Source of the DNA: Lantana camara
Taxonomy: Eukaryota; Streptophyta; Magnoliopsida; Lamiales; Verbenaceae
Assembly (NCBI GenBank): GCA_037501455.1
Contig: CM074855.1
Span: forward strand, 39,217,001-39,281,000
Length of the DNA stretch: 64,000 nucleotides
Direction of reading: 5' to 3'
The notes beneath the pieces are model-generated. The model worked only from the letters and a program-made list of their open reading frames with translations, made no database searches and was not told the origin of the DNA. Shown in pieces: positions 23,208-35,307 of this stretch (within the stretch, counting starts at the first letter, position 1; each line of letters begins with the position of its first letter). A program made the position numbers and the translations under genes.

Positions 23208-25188
23208 TTAATTAAACAGTGCATGTATGCTTATGCCATGAAGGATTAGTGTACCGTTCACCGTAGTAATGGAAATGATGTTGTGACTTAGTTCCATGGT
23301 TTGGATAGTCTGATCTCTAGCTGGCTTGATTCCCAACTTGTCTTTCATATCTTTAGTATATACTCGAATGAGAAAGTCAGACCCCTGGTTGACCCTATTC
23401 TCGATTCCATTCGGATCCTTACTCACCGTTATCTCCTTCAGTTAACCGAGTACTAGTTTATCCTACTTTTCTTAATAATTGGAAAAAATCTAATATCGAC
23501 CCAATCTTCAGTTCCTAATCCAACTCCATTCATTGACTTCAACTGGTTTTAATTCTTATTGAGGACTTGATTAACTAGGTGTCATCGACACCGTCTTCTA
23601 GGAGGTTAGCTTGATTAAAATTCCTTTTACCATAGCTAACAGAGGCATCCATCACAAATTCCTTGATAATACCATCATCTTCGATGTCTAAATCGCGTAC
23701 TTATGAATTTTCAAACGAACCACTCTCTTCGATGCGTGATGGAGATCTTCAACCCGAGTATAGCAGCTTGACTTCCACTTTAAAGGTTTAACTGACAAAA
23801 CCGTCTCATTCTTTTCCTGTCCCTATCTTCAGGTCTTTCACGTCCGTCATGACTTGTATTTCCATTGTTACCACGGAAAGTAACTCCCTCACATTATGGT
23901 AAATTTGAGTTTATGAGTAGTCGCACTCTCCCCCTTAAAAAAATTTTCTATCTTAATTCCTTGAATTTATTACCCTACCTCGCGGATCCCAAATCTTAAA
24001 TTTCATCATTCCTTCATTTTTTTTTTCATGGTTAAATGACTCTAGTTGTTCCACATGCTAGGTGATTTCATTCACAACTGCTTTAAAATGATAGGTAGGG
24101 ATAACCACTTACTTCTCTCGTTCCATTCTCCGGTTCCACCTCTCAATTCTCGGTATTTCTTTCCCCTTTCGATTCACAATTTGCAACCCAAATATTTCTT
24201 CTCTTCATGACTCAAATGAGACTCAGTCAGAGTAATGCTTGAGGGGGAAACAAAGGAGATTCCTATCAAATAAACACTAAATAATGCATGCCAGTTAAGA
24301 ATGCCAGTGCACATAGTATGTTTTCAAATAATTAATAATGCAGCACATTTGAGCAAGTATGTCAATTGAAGAAGCGTAAATAAATTAAAAATTTTAAATA
24401 ATGTAAAACGGTGAATGATGCACGTACTTATAAATGCATTGAACCTGTCACCGTAGCAATGAGAAGCTCTATCTCGGCACCTCATTGTCTCAACTGTTGA
24501 TCATTTTGTTGTTTTTTCCACGGTCTTCTAATCTTCAGAATTATCTAACATCTACTTGAACATTTCCACGGCTTGGAATTACGATTTCTTGAACCTGAAG
24601 CCTTCTACGCTCATGAAATTAGCATCTTGCCTTGTCTTTAATAATCATCCTCCAATTGTTGTCCGAGTCTTCTTCATGATTATCATTTAAATCAAAACTT
24701 CCTTGGTTTACTCTTTAGGAGTTCGAATAATTAATTGAACTCCCTTTTCCAATTGTTTATACTTGATCGCCTGAAATCCACCCAGAAATTCTTTGCCTTT
24801 CTTTATCGTTCTCATTTGTTGCTTCATGTCTTTCAACGTGACCCCACAACACGACAATTTAGCTTGGATCTAGAAAATACCCCAACTAAATAAAACCTTT
24901 AGCATGATTGTCTTCCAAAATCTATATCCACCGGATCGCTTGACTTCCTTTATTCCTTTCGCGCACGAAATCTTAAGCCATACCATTTTCCATACTTCAC
25001 TCTTCCCTTAATTGAGACATTCAATGAAATCCAGTTGAAAGAAGTTTGCAATGCAGATAGGTGAAGGTTTATCTTTCAAATTGTAGACGTTTTACCCTAT
25101 TACTCTTCTTTATCAAGCATCCACCAACTTCACTCACATCGATGAGTTGCTCTTGAATTCTAGTCTGAGATTGGCCTTGGTTTGACAT
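23208..25188 (-). pseudogene. degenerate gag of J
   Basis: The probable start is the ATG at 25188 (MSNQGQSQTRIQ), 14 bases past an acceptor-like TTACAG (minus strand; AG at 25201-25202). The frame breaks soon after. The last 72 codons (23426-23208) are open and end in TTVNGTLILHGISIHALFN, the same terminus as gag of K and F. A second, poorer copy of this terminal block lies near 24415-24490, suggesting an internal duplication. I could not find an intact CCHC knuckle. Confidence 0.5.
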
Positions 25189-25438
25189 TATCTTCGTAAC
25201 CTGTAATTCACAACTTATTTTGAAATATATGCATGCAATTAGTACATGCTCATGCCACGTAATTAGCAACAAAAGCATGGAATCGATGCAAAATGCATAA
25301 TATAAATCAACAAAGTTTTGAAATAATCACATTTCAAGGTTAAAAGCGATGCAATGCACACGTTCACAAGTAGTTCCTAAGCCGTGCGACCTAGACTTGA
25401 CACGACACGACACTAGAACTCCGGTTTTGCAACCTGGA

Positions 25439-25450
25439 GCTCTGATACCA
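25439..25450 (-). other. tRNA-iMet primer binding site of J
   Basis: Minus-strand TGGTATCAGAGC, 8 bp from the 5' LTR end at 25459. It overlaps a stem formed by AGAACTCCGGTT and AACCTGGAGCTCT (25415-25443). Confidence 0.85.
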
Positions 25451-25458
25451 CTTAAAGA

Positions 25459-28400
25459 TGTAGCACCCGGGATGATAAGCACCACATCCCCCGCACCATG
25501 AGTCTAATCCACATATGAAATAGGCAGTCCATACATGAATCAGACTCACAGCGAACGGGTGACAAACAAAAGAACAATCCTGACTAGGCTGAAGCTAACC
25601 CTGGGACAATCAACAATAACCAAAATGCGGAAGCAAGGAAATCATTTATGTAATATCCATGAAATAAATGAAATCCAATACGAATATAAATACGGGTTCC
25701 ACTAATCAGTACACCTGTCCTAACCTGTCCCGAATCAATACAAGGAAACAACATAACAACGGGTTCAACTAGCTCCAGAACCTGTCCCGAAATAATATCA
25801 GTTCAATAAGGGCACAACGGCCAACAATAAAAGGTCAATACAATACTTAGACACCATATAGTTTGCAGTGAGTGTAAATGAGTGAGACTAGAACAATGAC
25901 TCGACACTCTAACTCCGCCTAGTAACCAACACCTGCAAAAGAAATTGGAAAAGTGGGAAAGAGGGGTCAGTCTCTAGAAGACTGAGTGAGCAAGAGTGAT
26001 ACATATATAGAAACATGCGCATACAAGTCATAAATCCCTAGCAAAGTTTTTATTTAAAATTAATTCCCAAGAGGGCAAGAGAATAACTAAGCAATGCTCG
26101 GACTTTACGACTAATCATATTAAATTTATTAAGTTCATAAATCATACATAAACATTAAGGCTCGGCGAGTGAGCGTGCATTATCTCCAACCAAACTCTGA
26201 CCGTGTACAACAAATATCATTAATACATTAAATAGGTGATCATGCAATATATCATAATATACGCAGATCATATATCATATCCTAAAACATATTCGTTTGG
26301 GCAATCCGTGTCCCGGCCTTCCCGCACGGTGCCTATCAATCATAACATAATCATAATCATAATCATAAAATAAGTTCCAACTCATACATAATGGCTAGTG
26401 AGGTACATGAATCCTCAAAAGCCCGACTAGCGTTTTCTCGTCAAAACTCCTGAAGAGATCCGTTTCGACGTAGAACATAAATGGAATCAGCACATGGGAT
26501 CACCGTCGGCCCTTGCCTCCCCGGATAGCCACATGTACTAAATTCTTGGGCCCGTGAACATAACATACATGCAATCTCACCAAAACATTTCAGTTCATAA
26601 GAAACATAACATATTTCATAATTTTGGAGAAAAGGTTACTCGATAATAATTTACTCGATGACTCCACTTTGAAAATAACATATATATATACAAGGTTTTG
26701 GCCAAAACTTGTCACATAGGGGTTGTAGGGTTTAATATATAACTAGAACGAAAACACCCTCACCTGGAATACCACGAGACATAAAGCATGAGCAATACGG
26801 GTGCCTATTCAATTCGGAAGTCTCCGCCCTGGAAACGAACTGTACAAGAGAATGAACAATGTGTACCAGTGAGAGGAGACTCAATATGAACCAAATAGGA
26901 TGCACAACACGAAATGAGATGACATGAGGTAGAATGACATATTATGGCATGCATATGAAATTAATAATAATTATGATGTGCCATGAAGGTGCTCATATGC
27001 TCAATTAATGCCTCACGTTGCCATTAGTTACAGAATACACTCAAATAATTTATATAACGAGTAAACCAATTAAATGAATTCAACTTATTTTAAATCATGA
27101 AGCCCATCCATTTATTATTTAGAAAATCAAACAATGAGGTTTAAACAATAATCAATTACCAAATCATATATCAATTTACAGGATTCAATAACAATTAAAC
27201 ATACCATTAAAGCTACATGTATGATTCATGAACGTTAAGTTCGTATCTCAAATTAATTAAGCCTTTGGAATAATTATGCCAACTCATATATATTCAAACA
27301 ATTCACAATTAAATCAATTAAGACAAGTAATCAACATGAAACGAGGCCAATAAAATTAATGAGTTAAGAATTCAAGTTTTCATATATCATATCATATTAT
27401 CATACATTATACAATTCAAAATCATCGATTAATTGAGAATACAAGATCAAATTACAATTTAAAACAATTAACGTATAATATATAATAAATTCAGAAATTC
27501 ATATAAAATCAACCAAGTGTCCGATTGACAAACGGAAAGCGGTGATAGACTCACCACGACAAAAGGAACACACTGTCCGGAAGGTATCGGAATGCCGCCA
27601 CCGGAGCCCGCCGGACCGCCACTGACAGCCGTCAAACCACCACCTTCGGTGGCCGGAAAAATCCCCGGAAGGACAGGAACGTGCGCTTCGGCCTACTTGA
27701 CAAAAGCCCTCAAACAATTTCAGAAAAAGCCAAACACACCGGATATCGTTGACGAAAAACCAAACTAAAATCCGAGTACGAAAACTGAAATTAAATACAA
27801 ACCGTTAAACGAAAACAAAATCCGGACATACAATTGGAAAGCCCATAACGAGCCCTTCGAAACCCATATCTCAAATGCCGAAAAAAGTCGCCGAAATAGT
27901 GACCGGTTTGGCCCGCCGGTTCACTGCCGCTGTCCGCCACCGCCGGCCGGTTCACGGCCGGCCACCACCACTAGCAGCTCACCGTCGATGCCCTGAGCAA
28001 TTCCTCCGAAGGCCCCACCACCAAAACCGGCCGAAAAAGGGTCCTCGAAAGCCACCAAAGTCCGCCGCTGTTGCTGCTGCCGGTTCAGCCGTCTACGGTA
28101 GTTGTTGGCCGGAAACGACGCCGGAAATGGAACCAACGGCCTGGAAGATGTCGAGAACCGGCCTTACTCGTCGGTAAAGGGTATCGGAACATCAAACACG
28201 ATGGAGCTATAGTGCCGTCGCCGCCTGTCGCGACTTCAGGCAGCGCGTGCGGCGTCGTCACGGCCCAGATGGTCGCGCCGCCAACGCCATCGGTTGCGTC
28301 GGGAAGTCCTCGTCTTGGGTCAGGGGTGCGTGCTCCAAGACTGTCGCTGGAAGCCGCCGTGAATGGGCGGCGAAGCGGCGGCGCGGCTGCTCGCCGTAGC

Positions 28401-28926
28401 GCCACCACCATTGATTTTCAGGTCCCGATTCTTGTATCATCGTGACGGGCTCATCGAGTTGTTAAATTTCCATTAGTCAAACGTCGAATTCCGTCGAGAA
28501 ACGAGCTAGAACGGATAAGTGTGTGAAATCACACCTTCACTGTGTGTGAATAGTATTGATCACGGGAGAAGACGATGAGGGCTGAAGCTAAAATTATGGC
28601 ACGCAAAACGAGGATCCGGGTATTATATCTCGGGTCCTCGTACGCAGAAACGGTCGGAAGAAGGGGTTAACGATGTCAGAATTGGGCAAACTTAGAGTCT
28701 ACGGACTCGTCTCGATGCCCCGAACGCGTTGAAGGGATCAAAGAGGTCAAAATCTCGATCGGGTGAGAAATGAACGAAAAACGCTTGAAGGAGAAAATTA
28801 CAAACAAGCCCCTAAACTTAAAAGGAGCTGCAAATAAGGCCACATAAATCATATAATTACATAATCAAGCACACCAGAAAGTCGACACGTGGAAAAATCC
28901 GAACACTGGAAAAGCGGGGCGTTACA
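25459..28926 (-). repeat. 5' LTR of J (3468 bp)
   Basis: Same ends as the 3' copy. Hairpin at 25967-25985; arms ACTAGGCTGA (25583-25592) / TCCGCCTAGT (25914-25923). GC-rich island at about 27580-28440. Compared with the 3' LTR it lacks a block near the CCTTCTTCCTCC sequence and one copy of a 12-bp CCTGTCCCAA repeat, and has a 17-bp insertion near 27970. Confidence 0.85.
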
Positions 28927-29671
28927 GTTTTTCTGTTCCTAAAGATGCATCTATTTCGATTTCTCTCAAGTGATAAGGAAAAAAAACTTCATATGCCTTA
29001 ACGGAAATGATGCAGCAAGATTATAATACAACAAATTCATATTATTGGCTAGGTGTGTCGGTTCGCTATCATTAGGATGAAGGAATATCTCAATTTTTTG
29101 AAAATATTAAATTTAACAAATATCAAGAAAAAAAATTTCTAAAGAAGAGGACAAGTGGATGAGCTCTTTTTGTTTAGACTCCACTTGCCTATTAGTTGTT
29201 TAAATGAAAATTTGAGTAAGCAGTCCCCTTTTTACAACATTTATTGGGAGGAGGAAAATATCATAATTAGTCCGGACAATATGGTAATATGTAATATTCT
29301 AGTACATGTATGTAGTTACATATAATGGGTGTTAGTATTATATTAATATATTTTATAATTCAAAGACAAACATCTACATGTTCCAGGACATGGTTTCTAT
29401 TACTAATTCATATTAATAAACACTTTCGGATAAGATAAGCAATTTTCATAAATACTTAAGATCAATTAAGTGTATATGTTTGACAATTTAATTATTTTTA
29501 AGCAAACATTATATAACCCAGTCATAATAATTGCACGTTGCAATTAAGTTCAAATAATTTGGTCATAAAATAATGATTAAAAATATAATTGTCTGATCAA
29601 ATTTCTACACATGTCCCGATATCTTTGTTAACTTACCTGTTTTGGTTTGGTTCAAAATTCAGGTTGTTACA
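28927..29671 (-). repeat. proximal part of the 3' LTR of chromovirus G
   Basis: On the minus strand it begins TGTAACAACCTG at 29671, right after the polypurine tract, and runs into the J insertion at 28927. AT-rich, non-coding. The LTR continues at 18913 beyond J. Confidence 0.75.
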
Positions 29672-29726
29672 GTCTCTCTCTCCCCCCCCCCCCCAAAAAA
29701 AAAAAAATCAATCTAGTCCCCAGATT
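29672..29726 (-). other. polypurine tract of G with hairpin
   Basis: On the minus strand a T run, thirteen G and AGAGAGAGAC lead to the LTR start at 29671. Upstream is AATCT...AGATT around GGGGACT (29710-29726), the counterpart of the stem before the tract in J, K and F. The thirteen C and thirteen A (+ strand) suggest slippage. Confidence 0.75.
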
Positions 29727-30481
29727 CCACTTCTGATCTTTCAAATAATTCGAGGTAGTGATTTTTTATTTCCTCTTTCGTTTCCCATGTAGCTTCTTTG
29801 GTTGTTTGGTTTCTCCATAACACCTTTACCATTGGAATTTTTCTATTTCTGAGTTCTTGATATTTATGATCCAATACTTGTATTGGTTTCATCGCGAAGG
29901 TTAAATTTGGCTCCAATTGCGCTTCCTCCACTGGGAGTCCGTTAGATTCATCAGTATAATACTTTCGAAGTTGGGAAACATGAAAGATGTTACGAATTCT
30001 TGTGAGACTTGGTAGTAAATCCAACCGATAGGCTGTTTTCCCGATTCGCTCTAGAATTTCAAATGGACTAATGTATCTTGGATTCAGTTTTCCACCCTTT
30101 CCGATTCTCGTGAATCCCTTTCTTGGCGAGGCTTTCAAAAATTCACGATCACCCATTTCAAATTCTAGATCTCGCCATCTCCTATCCACATAGCTCTTTC
30201 GTCTATCTTGAGCAGCCTTCATCCTTTGTTGGATGATCTGTACTTTCTCAATTGCATCCTGAATCAGATCTGGAGGTGTCGCTCGATGGATACCATCCTT
30301 AGTCCACCTCCAATCCTCCAAATCCCAATATAGTGGAGATCTGCACTTCCTACCATAAAGGGCTTCGTACGGTGCCATTCCAATTGAGGCTTGATAACTG
30401 TTGTTGTAATCGAACTCGATCAGGGTCAATTGTTTGTTCCAACGATCATGGAATTCTAATGGGCAAGCCCTTAACATATCT
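29713..30481 (-). CDS. Ty3/gypsy chromovirus pol fragment: integrase C-terminus and chromodomain
   Basis: About 255 codons, open to the stop. Residues 21-56 are the end of the integrase core (NNSYQASIGMAPYEALYGRK). Residues about 108-178 are the integrase C-terminal domain (VSQLRKY at its end), and about 199-250 a chromodomain (IQVLDHK, VKVLWRN, ATWE). A chromodomain at the integrase end marks the chromovirus lineage, Tekay/Del-like by its MAPYEALYGRKCRSP block, and is known to guide insertion to marked chromatin. The frame is cut at 30481 by the D LTR; the first seven bases of D add a false start. Confidence 0.9.
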
Positions 30482-33213
30482 TGTAACATCCCGCTCGTCC
30501 GGTTGTACAGGTGCGCCGTATCAAGAGTGTTACGTGCACATTTAATTATTTATTTATGCCTTTAAATGTTTATTTAATTGCTTTTGTGACAACTTGAACC
30601 TCTACTTGTATTATTTGTTAGGTTTTAATACGCTTTTGAATGTTTTGCCCCCGTTTGATCCCTTTCTCAATCCGCATGCCCAGTATTTGCTCCTAATTTA
30701 GTGATTAGGTGTTATGCATGAAATACATGTTATAAGAACTTGTTTATGCGCCCGTTATATATTTTAAAGCTCGTTTGAGGTGGTCCAGGACAATTTTTAT
30801 GAATTTAGGGATTCGAGGGCCTAACTAGCTTTAACGCACCTCGTATTCCGGAAGGCATAACTTGAGCTCGGGAATTCAGACTCGAATTCCAAAAGAAGCA
30901 TCGGACTCAAAACGAAGAAAGAAAGCCAAAGAACCCAACCTTGTATTTTTCTAAGCCTGTTTGGACCACCGAATTCCGCCCGTAAAGTGCCTCGTGTGAC
31001 AGATTCGCCACATTTTACCATTTTGGCCATAACTTACTCAATATTTGACCAATTCAACCTATTCTTGGCCCCAAACGCTCCTAAATCACCAATGTTTCAC
31101 CCTATTCAGCCCCATTTCGTTCCAAGACAAGGGAGAGGTGGAAAAAGCTGCTGAAAACTGACACTCCAAGAGAGAAGAGGAAGTACTATTCCAATTTCAC
31201 TTTGCAAGCTCGTTTCTCATCCGATTCGGCTCCAATTTGAAAGGTAAGTCCGGAATTGATTTCTCCATCTACTCGTCTTTCTTTTAAGTCCAGATTTGCT
31301 ATTTTTCTTGGAGTATATTGCATGCTTTTGCTAAATTGGTGAATAGTAAGGGTTAGGGACATATATGAAGAATTTGCTTAATCTCTTGTGTTTTCTTTGA
31401 GTTTGATGCATGATAATTGAACCTAAGACATCCTATCGCACTTGTATGAATCGAATTTTTATGCTAGCTTAGGATTCATGAGGGTTTTATTCAAGATTTT
31501 GGGGCTTTTGTATAAAGATGTGCATATTTGATCCCTTTCTCCCTTCCCTTGCATATAGGTTCAGTTTTAGCATGGTTTATGGCATGGAATTGATGTATAT
31601 TTTCTGCATAATCTTTCCTTTGCATGTTGGTTTGAGTTAGGGTTGGTTTTGGTTGTGTTTGAGCTGCTGTTTTTGTGTTTTTGCTACTGTTCGCCCACGG
31701 TCGCGCCCGCTACCAAAACATGAGTGTTTTGGGTCGCGGCCGCAGCTTTTTTTTGCCCTATGTTCGACTTGTTCTTGCTCTTTTTGCTGGAGGAGGTGTG
31801 GTCACGCCCGCGACCACATTTAGGCAGGCGCGACCCCTTTTGGGGGCAGTTTCGACCTGCTGTCCCCTTTCTTGCTTCTTTCATCGTTTCGTTATATTTT
31901 ACGTGCTTTCCTTGCTTCTTTGTTGCCTTTTATGTATGGATAACTTGTTATATTATGTTTTATGTGATTATTTGTGAATTTATTACGTGAATTCGATGAT
32001 TTTATACATATTACTTGGCCTAATATGGGATATGTGCCCTTAACGTGCATGCATGAACCAATGTAACATTTAATTGCTTTGCATGGTATTTCTTTGATCC
32101 TTTTATGATATGCATGCATAGTTAACTTAGTATATGACATGTTATGTGTGTTATATGAAATTCATGAAGTCATTTAACGTAATTTATGACACTTGACACT
32201 TATTATGAATTTGCATGCGTTAAATGACATTTCATTGTATTTCTTATGTATCATTTGCATTCATATGCATATGCCGAGCATTTAAGTGGTTCATGTTGAG
32301 TCTAAGGTTGTCTTTTGTTGTTTGTTTATCCTTAGGTTCGTTCGGTAGGTGACGAGGAGCTGTTTTAGAAGTGTTTTGGTTCATCGCGTCCGGTTTGGTC
32401 GACGTGGTGATGTTTTCTTCTTTTCAGTTAATATGACCTACAACCCTACTTGAATTTTAAGCCCGCATACGACTTAGATATGTGTTTGTTATGTATTTTG
32501 TGGGAATTGGCCCTTCTGTTATGAATTCAATTGAAAAACATTATATATATATACGTAAGATATATTTTCGTTCGTTTATTTTGAAAAGGGTTGTGTGTGA
32601 ATGTTTTGAAATAGCCAGATTACGACTTCGAATATAAGTCGAAAAAATTATAAAATTTCGAATATTGTAAAATTATGACCTATGAATTATGAAATGGGCC
32701 CAGAGAAGTGGTATGTGATCTCGGGTCAGCCGTGGGGTCGCCAAGCGCTCTCATCAACACAAACATTATGACGGGAGGCCGGGGTTGAGAGACCTCATCT
32801 CATCCCCAAACGGTGAAGGGTGGATTGTTTATGAACTCTGCTTTGTTTTCATTTCGTTTATATTATGAAAGGAGTTAGGTTGGTTAGAAACTCGTTCTCG
32901 CCGAGTTCTTTCATTTTGATTATGTTTGTAGTTTGTGAAACGGGAGTGGAGTTATAATTTCTAAAACTTGGTTTATTTTGGTCTTTTGGCCCTAAAATAT
33001 TTTCTATATTTAGTATCACGGGCTAAAATATTTTAGATTGCAAAAACCACGCCCCGGTTCATGAACTTTTATATCTGAATATGCTCTGTTCTTATACAAC
33101 GTACGTGTCAGTGTGTTAGCCCCCTCATCAGTCTTTAGGACTGACCCCTCCTCGTTGTTTTCTTTTTTCCCTTTTGTCTCTTGAGTTGCATGTGCAGGTT
33201 GTCGGTTCGAGCT
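30482..33213 (+). repeat. 5' LTR of gypsy element D, first part
   Basis: It starts TGTAACATCCCGCTCGTCC. The left flank TATCT (30477-30481) is the probable target site in the integrase of G. Splice donor AAG|GTAAGT at 31244-31245; GC dyad GTGGTC...GACCAC at 31798-31817; hairpin TCAGTC/GACTGA at 33128-33144. It is cut by K at GAGCT and resumes at 41116. Total LTR about 3.14 kb. The family is that of F and H. Confidence 0.85.
31244..31245 (+). promoter_or_regulatory. candidate 5' splice site in D LTR
   Basis: TTGAAAG|GTAAGTCC, 762 bp into the LTR, the same place and context as in both F LTRs. Confidence 0.5.
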
Positions 33214-34900
33214 TGTAAAACCCCAAACGGAGGATGCCACATCTCCCGCACTGAGACCCAGACCCGATCATGAAATGGAAATCCATGCCCAAATCTGAAT
33301 CAAAGCGAACAGGAGATAAACACACACGCTATGCTAGGCAGATCTAACTTGACAAACTCAGAGCGCGAAAGCAATTTAAACATTCAACATCAGACAGCAG
33401 AAACAATTGAATCAACATTCAGAACAAGTGACGGGTTCAACTAGCATAGATAACTAGTCCCGAATATCAGCATACATAACATAATAACTGACAAGTGCCA
33501 CACAAGGCCGAATACGAATGCCATACAGGGCTACAGAAAGATAAGTTATATTCTCGAATCTACAGGTCATAACATAAGTAAAGTGTATGAAGGACAAATG
33601 CAACTAGATAGGCTAGACTGACGAAGTGCAACTCAAAGACTCACTCCCCGCCTAGCAAATGCCAATAGACCTGCAACTAAAAGTTTAAATGAGGGGGTCA
33701 ATCAACTTGACCGAGTGAGGGGGCTAACGCACACCCACGGTATATATATATAAAACACATCACAGATCAAAGGTGGGAATCATGAACCGGAGATAGGTGT
33801 CACATACCAAATTATTTCAAAAGTACCACAAAAGATAGATATAGATATATAAGTTTTGAAAACATTTCAGAAACTCTATCTCGATTCACAATTCCCAAAC
33901 CGAACAGAACACGTGCTCGGTGAGTACGAGCTTCCAACCTTTACTCCTCAGAACATAAATCAAAATCAATCCATCCGCTACACCAATGATGGAGGAGATG
34001 TACTGTCCCCAAACCATCTATAATAGAACAGTCTAAAATATACTCGATCTCAAGTGGTAGCGAACCCATAAGAGTCCTCCCCGGATAAAACACCAAAGCC
34101 TCAAGATATCACGCCTTCCGTGTAGCACGGGTCGCACGAGAATATCTCAAATGGAACTACACACAGACTGATCCCTGACGGTCTTATACCGTCCCAGGGC
34201 TGCCTATCCCGTAGCTCCTTGGATCCATAACAGAACAGAGCAGAACAGAACATACGCCAATCTTTCATGGCAATCTCGCTAGAGAATCAGAACACAACTG
34301 GTTTTTCCAAAATAGCTTACATATGCCTCAAAAACTGGTTTTTATATATATTCCTACGCGATGGAACTTTAAGCCTCAATGACCTCCACCCACGCAGGAC
34401 GTAGACAAAGGTCATAAACATATCATATCCAACACATACATATCTATAGTAGGGTATACTCGCATGCAAGGGTAGAAATCAGCATGTAAAGGCCATAGGT
34501 CGCATAACTATACAAAAATCCTAAACCTCACCTCGTAGTAGTAGAGTCTGAGAGTGTGAAGGGCCAAACACTCTAAACCTCAGGGTCACCGGCACCACCA
34601 AACTCTGTAACAAGACCTACAGAAGCCCAGACTTAAACTCTATATGAACAAAGTAAGACGCACGGAAACATATATACATCATGTATGAAATGCATTATGG
34701 AATGATATGCATCACATATGTCACGTAACATAGCATAAGACATGTATTTATAATAAATTATACAATTAACATGAAGTACTAGAGTTTAGAACATAATTAA
34801 AGTCATATCATAACATATAATACACAAAGCAACTTAAAAGCTAAGATAAACAATCTCAGTTCATATCATTCTTAAGGTTAGAAAGCACATTTATAACATA
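33214..34900 (-). repeat. inverted LTR part of K
   Basis: Reverse complement of the 3' half of the LTR at about 36640-38415; matches include the end, the GTCAAGTTAGATCTGCCTAGC block and the 34530-34730 stretch. Hairpin GGTCAA/TTGACC at 33696-33712 differs on both sides from the + copy. With that copy it forms inverted repeats of some 1.7 kb. Confidence 0.75.
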
Positions 34901-35307
34901 TCTATTCTAACACTTTCGATAATTAACCAAGTTAGATTATAATAGCAATTACTCTATAAACAGAAAATGGATCCAACACATTAATGTTGTCAAAGAAAGT
35001 AAGCAGGGGTTGCCTAGAATTCTCATTTCCATATTTAGAACTTATAATCACACTACCACCTAAATATATATCATTAATATTTAAAATAATGTATTTTAAC
35101 ATTAAAATAATGTTTGTATGGTGAACGAAATAAAATAATAATAAAAACAAGAATAGATCGAGACTCACTTTAACATTTCATATTCATTAGCATACTTAAT
35201 AATTGATGCACGCACTATGCTACCCAGGGAATCAATTCATATATAGTGTCCAATTTAATTATTAGCATTCATTAATAGTTTCAATTGGAGGATATATCAT
35301 CTAATTT
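34901..35307. other. AT-rich segment of unknown origin in K
   Basis: No match was seen to the K LTR in either orientation, though position would predict LTR sequence. A 78-codon minus frame is probably chance. It could be a diverged LTR part or a small insertion. Confidence 0.4.

Larger units (their letters stand above)
18914..28926 (-). mobile_element. complete gag-only gypsy-type element J (10,013 bp)
   Basis: Two direct LTRs (minus orientation) flank a 3.0-kb internal region, with the perfect duplication GTTTT at both ends. On the minus strand the order is 5' LTR 28926-25459, primer site, leader, gag relic, hairpin array, polypurine tract, 3' LTR 22460-18914. No protease, RT, RNase H or integrase motif was seen, so it depended on a partner element. 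LTR differences (length 3468 versus 3547, several indels and base changes) indicate that it is not recent. Confidence 0.85.

Noticed and set aside
28071..28445. 124-codon frame in the other J LTR
   Set aside because: Same reason; it shares a start region with the 161-codon frame but diverges by frameshift, as expected of non-coding DNA.
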